From Lactobacillus sp. PV012 (GTDB lineage: Bacteria; Bacillota; Bacilli; Lactobacillales; Lactobacillaceae), in contig NZ_CP041983.1 of assembly GCF_014522325.1 (NCBI RefSeq), forward strand, positions 496,001-560,000: a stretch of 64,000 bases of DNA. Direction: 5' to 3'. The position numbers and the translations under genes were made by a program. Shown piece after piece: positions 11,001 to 18,773 of this stretch (positions are counted from its first letter, which is position 1; the number at the start of each line of letters is the position of its first letter). The notes under the pieces are model-generated. The model was not told where the DNA came from. It worked only from the letters and a program-made list of their open reading frames with translations, and made no database searches.

Positions 11001-14000
11001 TGCCGCTGATGTAGCAAGTTCAGCTGCTCAAGATGCTGCAACTCAAAGTACAGCTGCAACTGCAGCCAGTGAAGCCGCAAGTAGCGCAGCCGCCAAAGCC
11101 TCAAGTGCAGCCAGTGAAGCTGCAAGTTTTGCTAAAGAAGGAAATGTCAGTGCCGCAAGTAGTGCTGCTAGCGTGGCTTCAGCAGCTAATTCAGATGCAG
11201 CAAAAGCTTCTAGTGCTGCAATTAGTGCTAGTGAAGCCGCAAGTCTTGCTAACTCAATTGCTTCGAGTGCCGCAAGTGAAGCAGCTTCATACCAAGCTAT
11301 TGCTTCAAGTGCAGCTAGTGATGCAGAAATTGCTAAGAGTGAAGCAAGTGATGCAATTATCGGGGAAAGTGCTGCAAGTCAGGCTAGTGAAGAAGCTAAA
11401 TTAGCCAATACCGCTTCAACTGCAGTTAACTCATACGAAGTAGTTGCAAGTAGCGCTGCTAGTGTTGCAAGAGATTACAACAGTAACGCAAATAGCGCAT
11501 CTAGTTCAGTTGCTCATACTGCTGAAGATACTAAAGCTATTGCTGATTCAGTAGCCTCAATGGCAAGTGAACATGCAAGTAATGAAGTAGTATCTAGTGC
11601 CGCCGCCAAAGCCTCAAGTGCAGCAACTGCTGCAAGTTCAGCTGCAAGTAGTGCTGCTAGTGTAGCAGCTTATGTAAGCTCAATTACTACTGATGCCGCA
11701 ACACAAAGATCAATTGCGGCTGACCAAGATCACGTTGCTAGTGAACAAGCAAAACTTGCAAATAGTGCTGCAAGCGCTGCTGATGCTGCGTATAAGGCAA
11801 GCGATGCTAGTGCAGCAGTAAGTTTAGCCGCTGTAGCTAGTGCCGCTAAGAGTGCTGCGCAAAGTGCTGAAGCAGTTGCTTCAAGTGCCGCAAGTCAAGC
11901 TCTTGTAGATGAAAGTGAAGCAAATAAATCAATTGCAACTCTTAATAGCTATGCTCAAGAGGCTTTGAACTTTGAAAGCCAAGCTAGTGCCGCTAAGAGT
12001 GAAGCAATTGATAATCTCACAAAAGATAGCATAGCGGACTCAATTGCAAGTGGTGCAGCCAGTGCAGCTAACTCTTCTTCAATTAAAACAAGTGATTATG
12101 CAAGTTCAGCTGCTGTTTCATCTAGTGCAGCTCAAACTGAAGCTAACAAAGCTAGTCAGTCTACTAGTTCAGCAACAAATATTGCTAGTGAAGCAAGTAG
12201 TACTTCTAGCGATGTGAGTTCAATGGCTTCAGCTCATCCTACTAACTCATTAGTTGCAAGTGCAGCTGTAGTTGCCAATAGTGCCGCTAAGAAAGCAAGC
12301 AGTGCTGCTAGTGCAGCAAGTGTAGCCAAGAGCAATGCTGATTCAGCAAGTAGTATGGCAAGTTCAGCTTATGAAGATGCAAAATCAGCAGATACTGTTG
12401 CTAAAAGTGCTGCTAGTGCAGCAAATAAAGCTAAGAGTGAAGCAGATGCCGCTTCTGCAGCTGGTAGTGTGTCAGCTGCCAATAGCGCTGCAAGTTTAGC
12501 TAGAAGTGCAGCGAGTGTAGCAAAGAGCGCAGAAAGTGCAGCTCAAGCTGCAGCTAGAAAAGCAAGTAGTGCTGCAAGTATTGCAAGTCAAGCAGCGACT
12601 GCTGCTAGTTCAACAGCTGATATTGCTAGCCAAGCATCTACGGCTGCCAGTGTAGCCAAGAGTGAGGCGATTGAAGCAATCAGAGGTGAAAGTGCTGCTA
12701 GTGCCGCAAGTTCTTCAGCGAGCGATGCTGAGACAGCTCATACTAGTGCAAGTTCAGATGAAAGTGCAGCAAGCAGTGCTGCTAGTGCAGCAGGAAGCTA
12801 CAGTGATATTGCTTCAGAAGGTGCTAGCGCAGCTGCAAGTTCATCAAGTCACGCAAGTGAAACAGCTAGTGAAGTAGCTTCATTAGCAAGTGACCATCCA
12901 ACTAACTCGGTTGTAGCCAGTGCCGCAGAAAAAGCTTCAAGTGCAGCTAGTTCTGCCCAAAGTGCTGCAGATGTTGCAAGTAGTGCTTCAGCAGTAGCTT
13001 CAAATGCTGCAAGTGATGCTGTAATTCAACGCTCAACTGCTAGTGAACAGGAAAAAGCAGCAAGTGAACAAGCAAGCATTGCTAACTCCTTAGCTAGCGC
13101 AGCTGATAGTGCTTATAAAGCAAGTGATGCTGATAAGGCTGAAAGCTTAGCTAGTCAAGCTTCCGAAGCTGCAAGGCTTGCAAGCTCAGCAGCTAGTGCA
13201 GCTTCAAATGCTGCAAGTCAAGCAATTAGCGATGAAGAAACTGCTAAGAGTGCAGCATCTGTTGCTAAGAGTGCTGCTGATGATGCCGCAAAATTTGATG
13301 ATGAATCGACTAAGGCCAAGAGTGAAGCAGAGGACAACCTGAACCAAGGTAGTGATTCTGTTGATAGTGCTAGCGCCTCATCAAGTGCAGCATCTGGCTC
13401 AGCTGATCAAACAAGTTCATATGCAAGCATTGCAAGTAGTGCTGCAAGTTCAGCAGGTTCAGATGAAAGTGCAGCATCAACTTCAACTAGTGAGGCAAGT
13501 TCTTCAGCAAGTCATGCAGGCGATACTGCCAGTGAAGTAGCCTCAATGGCCAGTGAACATTCAGATAATTCACTTGTATCTAGTGCTGCCGAAAAAGCAT
13601 CAAGTGCTGCGAGCCTTGCTTCAAGTGCCGCAGATACAGCATCCAGTGCCACAAGCGATGCGTCAGAAGCTGCAAGTTCAGCAAGCGACGAATACAAGAA
13701 GGCCAGTGAAGCAGATTCAATAGCTAAGAGTGCAGCAAGTGAGGCATCAGTTGCCAAAAGTGAAGCGGAAAGTGCCGCTGCAGCAGGTGACACTAGTGCA
13801 GCAAGTTCTGCTGCAGAAAAGGCCTCAAGTGCCGCTTCTGTTGCCAAGAGTGCCGAAAGTGCTGCAAGTAGTGCAGCTTCAACAGCTCAAAGTGAGGCTA
13901 GTGTAGCAAGTAGTGCAGCCAGTGTAGCTAGCGAAATGGCTAAAAAGGCCAGTGAAGCAGATAGTATTGCAACAGATGCTAAGAGTGAAGCAAGTGATGC

Positions 14001-17000
14001 AATTAATGGTGAAACCTCAGCAAGTCAAGCAAGTGAAGATGCTAAGAGTGCAGATGTTTCCCATACTAATGCAACTTCTTATGAAAGTGCCGCAAGTAGC
14101 GCAGCTAGTGCTGCAGGTAGTTACAGCAATATTGCTTCAGAAAATGCAAGTAATGCTTCTAGTTCAGCAAGCCACGCAAGTGACACTGCTAGTGAAGTAG
14201 CATCGATGGCTAGCGAACATCCAACAAATTCACTAGTATCTAGCGCTGCAGACAAGGCATCAAGTGCCGCAAGTAGTACTAAGAGTGCAGCAGATGTAGC
14301 AAGCAGTGCAGCAGATGTAGCAAGCAGTGCAGCAAGTGATGCGGTAAATCAACACACTAAGGCTAGCCAAGCAGATCAAGTAGCATCAAGTGCTGCATCT
14401 GTAGCAAATAGTGCAGCTGATGAAGCAGATAGTTTTGCTAAAGCTGGAAATACTAGTGCTGCAAGCAGTGCAGCTAGTGTAGCTAGTGCTGCAAGTTCAG
14501 CTGCCAAAAGTGCAGAAGAAGAAGCTTCAAATGCAGCAAGTCAAGCAATCGCAGATGAAAAGAAAGCTTCAGAAGCTGCAAGCATCGCCAAGAGTGCCGC
14601 TGATGATGCAGCTAACTTTGACAGTGAAGCAACGAAGGCTAAGAGTGAAGCAGAAGATAACTTAAACCAAGGCAGTGATGCTGTTGATAGTGCTAGTGCA
14701 TCTTCAAGTGCCGCATCAAGTTCAGCCGATAAAACTAGTTCATATGCAAGCATCGCAAGTAGTGCTGCAAGTTCAGCAGGTTCAGATGAAAGTGCTGCTT
14801 CGACTTCAACTAGTGCCGCAAGTTCTTCAGCAAGTCATGCAGGAGATACTGCTAGTGAAGTAGCCTCAATGGCAAGTGAACATTCAGATAATTCACTTGT
14901 ATCGAGTGCCGCAGACAAGGCTTCAAGTGCCGCAAGTCTTGCTTCAAGCGCTGCCACAACTGCATCCAGTGCAACAAGTGATGCTTCAAGTGCCGCAGAC
15001 AAGGCAAGCGAAGCATACAATAAGGCAAGTGAAGCAGATTCAATTGCCAAGAGCGCAGCTAGTGAAGCATCAGTTGCTAAAAGTGAAGCGGAAAGTGCAG
15101 CTGCAGCAGGTGATACCAGTGCTGCAAGTTCAGCCGCAGAAAAAGCAGCCAGTGCAGCCAGTGCAGCTAAGAGTGCAGAAAGTGCTGCAAGTACAGCAGC
15201 TTCAAGTGCTCAAAGTGCCGCTAGTGTAGCAAGTAGTGCTGCAAGTGTGGCAAGTGAAATGGCCAAGAAGGCTAGCGAAGCAGATGAAGAAGCATCAGAC
15301 GCTAAAGATGAAGCTGAAGATGCTATTAAGGCCTCTGACGCTGCAAGTCATGCCAATGAAGACGCACAAAGTGCGGAAAGTTCCCACACTGACACTAGTT
15401 CATACGCAAGTATTGCAAGTAGTGCTGCGAGTGCAGCAGGAAGCTACAGTAACATTGCTTCAGAAAATGCTAGTGCTGCAAGCAGTTCAGCAAGCCATGC
15501 AAGTGAGACTGCCAGTGAAGTAGCCTCAATGGCCAGTGACTATCCAAATAATTCAGTTGTTGCTAGCGCTGCAGAAAAAGCCTCAAGTGCCGCAAGCAGT
15601 GCCAAGAGTGCAGCAAACGTTGCAAGTAGTGCAGCTAAAACTGCAAGTAGTGCCGCCAGCGATGCAAGCAAGCAACGTGAAAAAGCCGCTAAAGCTGATC
15701 AAGATGCTTCAACTGCCGCAAGTCTTGCTAATGCTGCTGCTAGTGCTGCGTCAAGTTATGCTAAAGAAGGAGATGCTAGCGCAGCTCAAAAGGCCACTGA
15801 TATTGCAAGTAGTGCCAGTGCCGCTGCTAAGCGTGCAGAAGATGTGGCTTCAAGTGCTGCTAGTCAAGCAATTGAAGATGAAAAGAAGGCTTCTCAAGCT
15901 GCAAGTCTAGCCAAAAGTGCCGCTGATGAAGCTGCTAAGTTTGATAGTGAAGCAACTAAGGCTAAGAGTGAAGCAGAAGACAACTTGAACCAAGGTAGTG
16001 ATGCTGTTGATAGTGCCAGTGCTTCATCAAGTGCTGCATCTAGTTCAGCAGATCAAACAAGTTCATATGCAAGTATTGCAAGTAGTGCAGCAAGTTCGGC
16101 AGGTTTAGATCAGAGTGCTGCATCTACTTCAACCAGTGCTGCAAGTAGCTCAGCAAGCCATGCAGGAGATACTGCCAGCGAAGTAGCTTCAATGGCCAGT
16201 GAACATTCAGATAATTCACTAGTTTCAAGTGCAGCCGCTAAGGCTTCAAGCGCAGCTAGTGTAGCCTCAAGTGCTGCGAATACTGCATCAAGCGCAACAA
16301 GTGATGCTTCAAGTGCAGCCAGCAAGGCAAGCGAAGCATACAATAAGGCAAGTGAAGCAGATTCAGTTGCCAAGAGTGCAGCAAGCGAAGCAGCAGTTGC
16401 CAAGAGTATCGCATCAAGTGCCGCTTCAGCAGGAGATACAAGTGCAGCAAGTAGTGCCGCTTCTAAAGCAGCAAGTGCAGCAAGTGCAGCTAAGAGTGCC
16501 GAAAGTGCAGCAAGTACAGCAGCTTCAAGTGCTCAAAGTGCAGCTAGTGTAGCAAGCAGTGCTGCGAGTGTAGCAAGTGAAATGGCTAAGAAAGCCAGCG
16601 AAGCAGATAGTATTGCAACAGAAGCTAAGAGTGAAGCAGAAGAAAGCTTACAGAATACACCTTCTAGTGCCCCTGAACAAAGTAGTTCAGCTTCACAAGC
16701 AAGTAGCGCCGCTTCTAGTGAAGTTTCAAGTTCTGCAAGCTCAGCTACTTCAAGTGCAAGCTCACAGGCTACTGACTACAAGAAGCCAACTACAATTCTT
16801 ACTAATACCACTCAAGGTAGAGTTCCAAGTGCAAATGCAACTGTAAGTAACTTGCCAGAAGGAAGTAAAGTAGTTTGGATTAAGAAACCAGATGTTTCTA
16901 AACCAGGAATTCAAAAGGGTGTAATTCAAATTACTTATCCTGATGGTCGAACTGAAAGAATAACTATTGAAGTAAATGTACGTCCAAAGGCTACTCAAAT

Positions 17001-17307
17001 TAGTGCAAGACCTCATCGTTCACCTAAACGTACAGCTTCAAGAAATCGCTATGGAAACTCTAACGCTCGACGTGCTCAATGGTTAAGAGATCGTGGATAT
17101 GTAGTAATTGTAGGACCAGATGGTGAAATTATTAGCTACTACAAGGCTAAGGATGGTATTGGTAGAATCGTCGAAGATAAGAAAGAATTGCCACAAACTG
17201 GTGCAAGCCAATTAGATAATATGGCTGCAATTCTTGGATTAAGCTTAGCAAGTTTAGGATTTATCTTTGGATTAGCTGATATCAAAAAGAGAAAAAAGGA
17301 AGATTAA
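5050..17307 (+). CDS. Giant Ser/Ala-rich repeat LPxTG surface adhesin (4085 aa)
   Basis: Secreted, sortase-anchored surface protein. Residues 1-41 are a signal peptide with a YSIRK-type motif (FSLRK at 12-16, then a GLASVMIG core) and likely cleavage at VHA-DE. Residues 42-190 are Ser/Ala-rich. Residues ~215-620 are short Asn/Gly/Val repeats typical of a right-handed beta-solenoid (pectate-lyase-like adhesive domain). An Ig-like domain lies near 696-783. The stalk (~790-3910) is almost entirely Ser and Ala with scattered Lys/Glu/Asp, in heptad-like ASxAAxx patterns. A Rib-like domain with a YPDG motif spans ~3911-3981. The LPQTG signal is at 4047-4051, followed by a membrane helix and a KKRKK tail. 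ATG is preceded by AAGGGAG. The two upstream glycosyltransferases probably glycosylate the stalk. The signal is YSIRK-type, not the KxYKxGKxW type used with SecA2, and no SecA2/Asp genes are nearby. The ligand is unknown. Confidence 0.93.
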   Translation: MSKKDLHRKEVFSLRKLTVGLASVMIGSFFFVAHDTDTVHADEIREPESAAVAQSTLDKAKELASDSNKEVASSSSDSSAASQASSAADSVSSASDVAGANVSSAPSEVKASTENKVADSQASHSSGDELAASASSMPASSENKATSDSAAAHHEVAKEETTNKSVATNKVAEQTTLFETKTASFLATGVNNSAALAQLGESKVTTPASNATAVANASEFVNAITNTSAAVIDVTDNIDLSSQRTITVSSDAALRDVTINGNGHTISFGNAYLDIKSKDDQKLTISGATITGSNTNGIVSMDSGNNASVEFDGVTFNGTGLVNNTNTNVVFSGTNNITTNKNAYSVNAKSVTVQDGSNTTISTNAGAISVPANTDGINVAGDLMLHRTGSTALSGGTGFVDASSPINITGNGKLDVEFDEVAGLTSKMGGIYIHNGADLTIKDNGNLTLNNNDSSTLDTTVINVANSGDTNINVLDNGSLNMKGSVNQSVIYFQGNGNLRVNGEKAAVNIDVTGKAASRVFDLKTGNGIYVNNGGTFDIAYENNSGNGYNVIYAAAGTVLSFGNNSNVKLTSSGKNSTNLLGGKGAATITIYRPDSVVFDVQGSGAIISGLGGDINAHYVEMKNSANSDWSSAYKDADYNISKKSATTLGETNTDTTAGNSLLASLNNGKYFAFGTPDMHNAITLDDSSKITDQTKTLTGTTNANGYVTVHYYNGSDNNTVVSGLTYGLAAPGETSSDFVVKADDNGKWSIDLTNAPLTVGSVIVVESMSQFTPAFATAYVASADATYTDYSQYVDNANSIASIATSQASQADLSSATAELASAASVATSISEFDQQITNSIPTIGPDSNYTLTGFPPAAVQDDMGSLAELDGYEDDDGNWITPVANISASLASAATAASSASSAAASIASAVAKYNSAAKPVMDAASQGSVAASAALEELNYSLAASQASAANNSTLATSASNTANSYAAIASANASAAAKAGSLSSNAVSLAQSLSTNIQNDVNSVASYAKDTISSVQSAQSQYLSAASTATSLTAKIISETATALDSIASVATSNASVATSVANELSSYSSSYPNGITVSGYPIGTASNVKPVETKVDSLSSVADSVASLAVGLSNVASSAHETAAQLSYAAIDESAMYSATSAAAQKASDLTAAIEALSQNNTSEAAASLSAAASSNTDFANIDNQINNLVPILDKTSTSSPIGGAQSIANKASALAGIGEAASTFAKKEGLAAAQILLFEVQVAAAKETITSAASAASSAQTVASSATASVATKSNAISQLVDQYPDQLASYANAASSAYNISSTATGDVPSQGAKINAASSSVAKATRVVREGNNKANGAITNAANALAGDVNTANAMYIMAPDTAGAMQSPYYQTLYKSMATLPQQLASYASEVNAVTSSAAAAQLAASSAESDAQRAKQAIADIDLAYASAASAYIDLKSQAASTAVSSTTSSANAASAATGNAQANQAAASTAASNAKDSLSNANAEIASVATDLTSLTNLSSANAINKVVADNLNNATKAKSNADSYAKVIADNSDLASSAASTAAREANSAAAASTAASTAASAAASYAAIVDSAKATGDTSLASSAASQAQAQIARASQANSEAQSAASAASLAQSTANSALATIATAQTSLTSEANKIAYYLSAAQTNVEQASAASLAASQANSGAIADKTNTTQTQTDINSAASDIKNASSAANSSASEAGSYSSSAASQAASLATDLTSYSDNPIVVSAASAAKSLATVSSTAASNAADQAQTAKDLASTADSLTAAASTAAANASSAASAASSANDAASSYAALGNIAKAQSAASAASAASEAASTAASTAASLLSDAKKTSESASSAASAADKFASEAKVAAVTASVAASDADRAILAESYASNAASQASQAQSSAVSTATTSTAVSSSASQATDSSSQATNTASSAGKNSDDATSTAGEVASMASAHPANSLVASAATRASDDSEVASSAATKASSAADVASSAAQDAATQSTAATAASEAASSAAAKASSAASEAASFAKEGNVSAASSAASVASAANSDAAKASSAAISASEAASLANSIASSAASEAASYQAIASSAASDAEIAKSEASDAIIGESAASQASEEAKLANTASTAVNSYEVVASSAASVARDYNSNANSASSSVAHTAEDTKAIADSVASMASEHASNEVVSSAAAKASSAATAASSAASSAASVAAYVSSITTDAATQRSIAADQDHVASEQAKLANSAASAADAAYKASDASAAVSLAAVASAAKSAAQSAEAVASSAASQALVDESEANKSIATLNSYAQEALNFESQASAAKSEAIDNLTKDSIADSIASGAASAANSSSIKTSDYASSAAVSSSAAQTEANKASQSTSSATNIASEASSTSSDVSSMASAHPTNSLVASAAVVANSAAKKASSAASAASVAKSNADSASSMASSAYEDAKSADTVAKSAASAANKAKSEADAASAAGSVSAANSAASLARSAASVAKSAESAAQAAARKASSAASIASQAATAASSTADIASQASTAASVAKSEAIEAIRGESAASAASSSASDAETAHTSASSDESAASSAASAAGSYSDIASEGASAAASSSSHASETASEVASLASDHPTNSVVASAAEKASSAASSAQSAADVASSASAVASNAASDAVIQRSTASEQEKAASEQASIANSLASAADSAYKASDADKAESLASQASEAARLASSAASAASNAASQAISDEETAKSAASVAKSAADDAAKFDDESTKAKSEAEDNLNQGSDSVDSASASSSAASGSADQTSSYASIASSAASSAGSDESAASTSTSEASSSASHAGDTASEVASMASEHSDNSLVSSAAEKASSAASLASSAADTASSATSDASEAASSASDEYKKASEADSIAKSAASEASVAKSEAESAAAAGDTSAASSAAEKASSAASVAKSAESAASSAASTAQSEASVASSAASVASEMAKKASEADSIATDAKSEASDAINGETSASQASEDAKSADVSHTNATSYESAASSAASAAGSYSNIASENASNASSSASHASDTASEVASMASEHPTNSLVSSAADKASSAASSTKSAADVASSAADVASSAASDAVNQHTKASQADQVASSAASVANSAADEADSFAKAGNTSAASSAASVASAASSAAKSAEEEASNAASQAIADEKKASEAASIAKSAADDAANFDSEATKAKSEAEDNLNQGSDAVDSASASSSAASSSADKTSSYASIASSAASSAGSDESAASTSTSAASSSASHAGDTASEVASMASEHSDNSLVSSAADKASSAASLASSAATTASSATSDASSAADKASEAYNKASEADSIAKSAASEASVAKSEAESAAAAGDTSAASSAAEKAASAASAAKSAESAASTAASSAQSAASVASSAASVASEMAKKASEADEEASDAKDEAEDAIKASDAASHANEDAQSAESSHTDTSSYASIASSAASAAGSYSNIASENASAASSSASHASETASEVASMASDYPNNSVVASAAEKASSAASSAKSAANVASSAAKTASSAASDASKQREKAAKADQDASTAASLANAAASAASSYAKEGDASAAQKATDIASSASAAAKRAEDVASSAASQAIEDEKKASQAASLAKSAADEAAKFDSEATKAKSEAEDNLNQGSDAVDSASASSSAASSSADQTSSYASIASSAASSAGLDQSAASTSTSAASSSASHAGDTASEVASMASEHSDNSLVSSAAAKASSAASVASSAANTASSATSDASSAASKASEAYNKASEADSVAKSAASEAAVAKSIASSAASAGDTSAASSAASKAASAASAAKSAESAASTAASSAQSAASVASSAASVASEMAKKASEADSIATEAKSEAEESLQNTPSSAPEQSSSASQASSAASSEVSSSASSATSSASSQATDYKKPTTILTNTTQGRVPSANATVSNLPEGSKVVWIKKPDVSKPGIQKGVIQITYPDGRTERITIEVNVRPKATQISARPHRSPKRTASRNRYGNSNARRAQWLRDRGYVVIVGPDGEIISYYKAKDGIGRIVEDKKELPQTGASQLDNMAAILGLSLASLGFIFGLADIKKRKKED
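10228..16840 (+). repeat. Higher-order tandem repeat in the adhesin stalk (1323 bp = 441 aa)
   Basis: A marker motif resembling SEVASMASEH recurs with its first codon at 10888, 11548, 12211, 12871, 13534, 14194, 14857, 15517 and 16180. Spacings alternate exactly 660 and 663 bases. A degenerate earlier copy lies in register at 10228. A second marker (EDNLNQGSD) occurs once per double unit at 13330, 14653 and 15976, exactly 1323 bases apart. The unit is therefore a 441-residue repeat made of two related halves of 220 and 221 residues. Copies differ at many synonymous sites. The repeat fades upstream of about 10.2 kb into less ordered Ser/Ala sequence. Confidence 0.9.
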
Positions 17308-17319
17308 TAATCTAACCTG

Positions 17320-17351
17320 AAAAAAGTGATACTGAAAAGTATCGCTTTTTT
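17320..17351 (+). terminator. Rho-independent terminator after the adhesin
   Basis: A stem of about 13 pairs, AAAAAGTGATACT with AGTATCGCTTTTT (one G-U pair), ends in a T-run shortly after the adhesin stop codon. Confidence 0.85.
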
Positions 17352-17396
17352 AATACCAATAATTTTTGTTAATTAAAAAGTGTCTAGTAAAACTAC

Positions 17397-17424
17397 TTGA
17401 CTCACTTTCTCAGAATGGTATAAT
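17397..17424 (+). promoter_or_regulatory. Promoter of infC-rpmI-rplT
   Basis: TTGACT at 17397-17402 and TATAAT at 17419-17424 are separated by 16 bases, a near-consensus sigma-A promoter. Transcription would start near 17431, just ahead of the structured leader. Confidence 0.8.
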
Positions 17425-17427
17425 ACA

Positions 17428-17545
17428 GAAGTTGAGAACAAGAAGAAGCACCCGCTTCTCGCCTAAGTTAATTATTACCTCTAGGCTGATCGATAATATC
17501 TGTTGATTAAAGGCGGGGTGTTTATTTACCCGCCTTTTTCTTGTC
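17428..17545 (+). promoter_or_regulatory. L20-type leader with attenuator, upstream of infC
   Basis: The leader before infC contains pairing segments (GAAGAAGCACCCGCTTCTC; GCCTAAG with CTAGGC) followed by a strong terminator hairpin, AAGGCGGGG with CCCGCC plus T-run, at 17510-17540. Such leaders in Firmicutes are bound by ribosomal protein L20, which represses the infC-rpmI-rplT operon. The assignment rests on position and terminator; I did not match it base by base to the L20 leader family. Confidence 0.7.
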
Positions 17546-17573
17546 CTCGAAATTAACATGGAGGTGAATACCC

Positions 17574-18104
17574 ATACCAAAGAATATGATCTTAAACGAA
17601 GATATCCGTGCTCGTGAAGTCCGTTTAATTGGAGACGATGGTCAACAAGTTGGTGTTGTTTCTAAAGCTGATGCATTACGCCAAGCAGCTGATGCGGATT
17701 TAGACTTAGTTCTTATTTCACCTAATGCTAAGCCACCAGTTGCTCGCATTATGAATTACGGAAAATATCGTTTTGAACAACAAAAGAAAGCTAAGGAAAA
17801 CCGTAAGAATCAAAAGGTTCTTGCAGTTAAAGAAATTCGTTTAAGTCCCACAATTGAAGGAAATGACTTTGATACTAAATTAAAGCATGTCCGTAAATTT
17901 TTGACTAAAGGCGCTAAAGTTAGAGTTTCTATTCGCTTTAGAGGCCGTGCAATTACTCACAAAGAATTAGGTAAAGATGTTTTAGAAAAGATGGCAGACC
18001 AAGTTAGTGATTTGGCAAATGTTATTACTAAACCTAAGATGGAAGGCCGTTCTATGTTCTTAATGTTGGCTCCTGTGAGTGATAAAGACAAAAAGAAGAA
18101 GTAG
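17574..18104 (+). CDS. infC: Translation initiation factor IF-3 (probable ATA start)
   Basis: IF-3 binds the 30S subunit and checks start-codon selection. The product has the N-domain ([12 protein letters not shown]), a Lys-rich linker and the C-domain ([13 protein letters not shown]), with normal family length. The ribosome binding site GGAGGTG is at 17560-17566. The first in-frame ATG (17586) is 19 bases away, too far, while ATA at 17574 is seven bases away and would add Pro-Lys-Asn after the initiator. Rare start codons (AUU, AUA, AUC) are a known hallmark of infC and allow IF-3 to restrain its own synthesis. I therefore choose 17574; ATG 17586 is the conservative alternative. First gene of a three-gene operon. 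Confidence 0.9.
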   Translation: MPKNMILNEDIRAREVRLIGDDGQQVGVVSKADALRQAADADLDLVLISPNAKPPVARIMNYGKYRFEQQKKAKENRKNQKVLAVKEIRLSPTIEGNDFDTKLKHVRKFLTKGAKVRVSIRFRGRAITHKELGKDVLEKMADQVSDLANVITKPKMEGRSMFLMLAPVSDKDKKKK

Positions 18105-18121
18105 TTAATGGAGGAATAGAT

Positions 18122-18322
18122 ATGCCAAAGCAAAAGACACACCGCGCTTCCGCAAAGCGTTTTAAGAGAACAGCTAATGGTGGTTTAAAGCGTCACCACG
18201 CTTACACTGGACACCGTTTCCATGGTAAGACTAAGAAACAACGTCGTCATTTGAGAAAAGCTGCAATGGTTTCAGCAAGTGATATGAAGCGCATCAAACA
18301 GATGCTTTCCCAAATGCGTTAA
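18122..18322 (+). CDS. rpmI: 50S ribosomal protein L35
   Basis: A 66-residue, very basic protein starting [14 protein letters not shown], the conserved L35 opening. It is a structural protein of the large subunit. It follows infC by 17 bases with its own GGAGGA site and precedes rplT, the standard bacterial order, so it falls under the L20-controlled leader upstream of infC. Confidence 0.98.
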   Translation: MPKQKTHRASAKRFKRTANGGLKRHHAYTGHRFHGKTKKQRRHLRKAAMVSASDMKRIKQMLSQMR

Positions 18323-18356
18323 TTTATCAAGTAGAGTTTTTGAGGAGGAATTTTAG

Positions 18357-18719
18357 ATGCCAAGAACTAAAGGTGGAACCGTAACACGCGCACGTCGTAA
18401 GAAGTTATTGAAGTTAGCTAAGGGTTACCGTGGCTCAAAGCACATTCAATTTAAAGCAGCAAGTACTCAAATCTTTGTATCACGTAAGTACGCTTTCCGT
18501 GATCGTAAGAAGGTTAAGAGCGAATTTAGAAGATTATGGATTTCTCGTATTAATGCTGCTGCAAGACAAAATGGTCTTTCATACAGCAAGTTAATGCACG
18601 GTCTTAAGCTTGCAGGAATTGATATGAACCGTAAGATGTTAGCAGATATTGCTTACACTGACGAAAAGACTTTTGCTGAATTAGCAGAAACTGCAAAGAA
18701 AGCTTTAGCAGCTGCTTAA
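18357..18719 (+). CDS. rplT: 50S ribosomal protein L20
   Basis: A 120-residue basic protein ([16 protein letters not shown], then KGYRGSKH) matching L20, an early assembly protein of the large subunit that also represses its own operon by binding the infC leader. The start is preceded by GAGGAGGAA. A perfect 11-pair terminator follows the stop. Last gene of the operon. Confidence 0.98.
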   Translation: MPRTKGGTVTRARRKKLLKLAKGYRGSKHIQFKAASTQIFVSRKYAFRDRKKVKSEFRRLWISRINAAARQNGLSYSKLMHGLKLAGIDMNRKMLADIAYTDEKTFAELAETAKKALAAA

Positions 18720-18740
18720 TTAAACTAAATAAGTATTAAA

Positions 18741-18773
18741 AGAACTGAGATGAGTATCTCAGTTCTTTTTTTG
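18741..18773 (+). terminator. Terminator after rplT
   Basis: AGAACTGAGAT and ATCTCAGTTCT form a perfect 11-pair stem around GAGT, followed by seven T. The 3' arm and T-run also form the first part of the 39-bp tandem repeat that follows. Confidence 0.92.

Noticed and set aside
10228-16840. Regular repeat resembling a CRISPR or VNTR array
   Set aside because: The repeats are in-frame coding sequence with diverged codons and no repeat/spacer pattern; the period is hundreds of bases.
8573-16846. Many open frames of 60-124 codons inside the adhesin gene on both strands
   Set aside because: They are shadows of the Ser/Ala codon repeats: compositions are almost only Val/Gln/Leu or Ala/Ser, they recur with the 1323-bp period, and none has a ribosome binding site.
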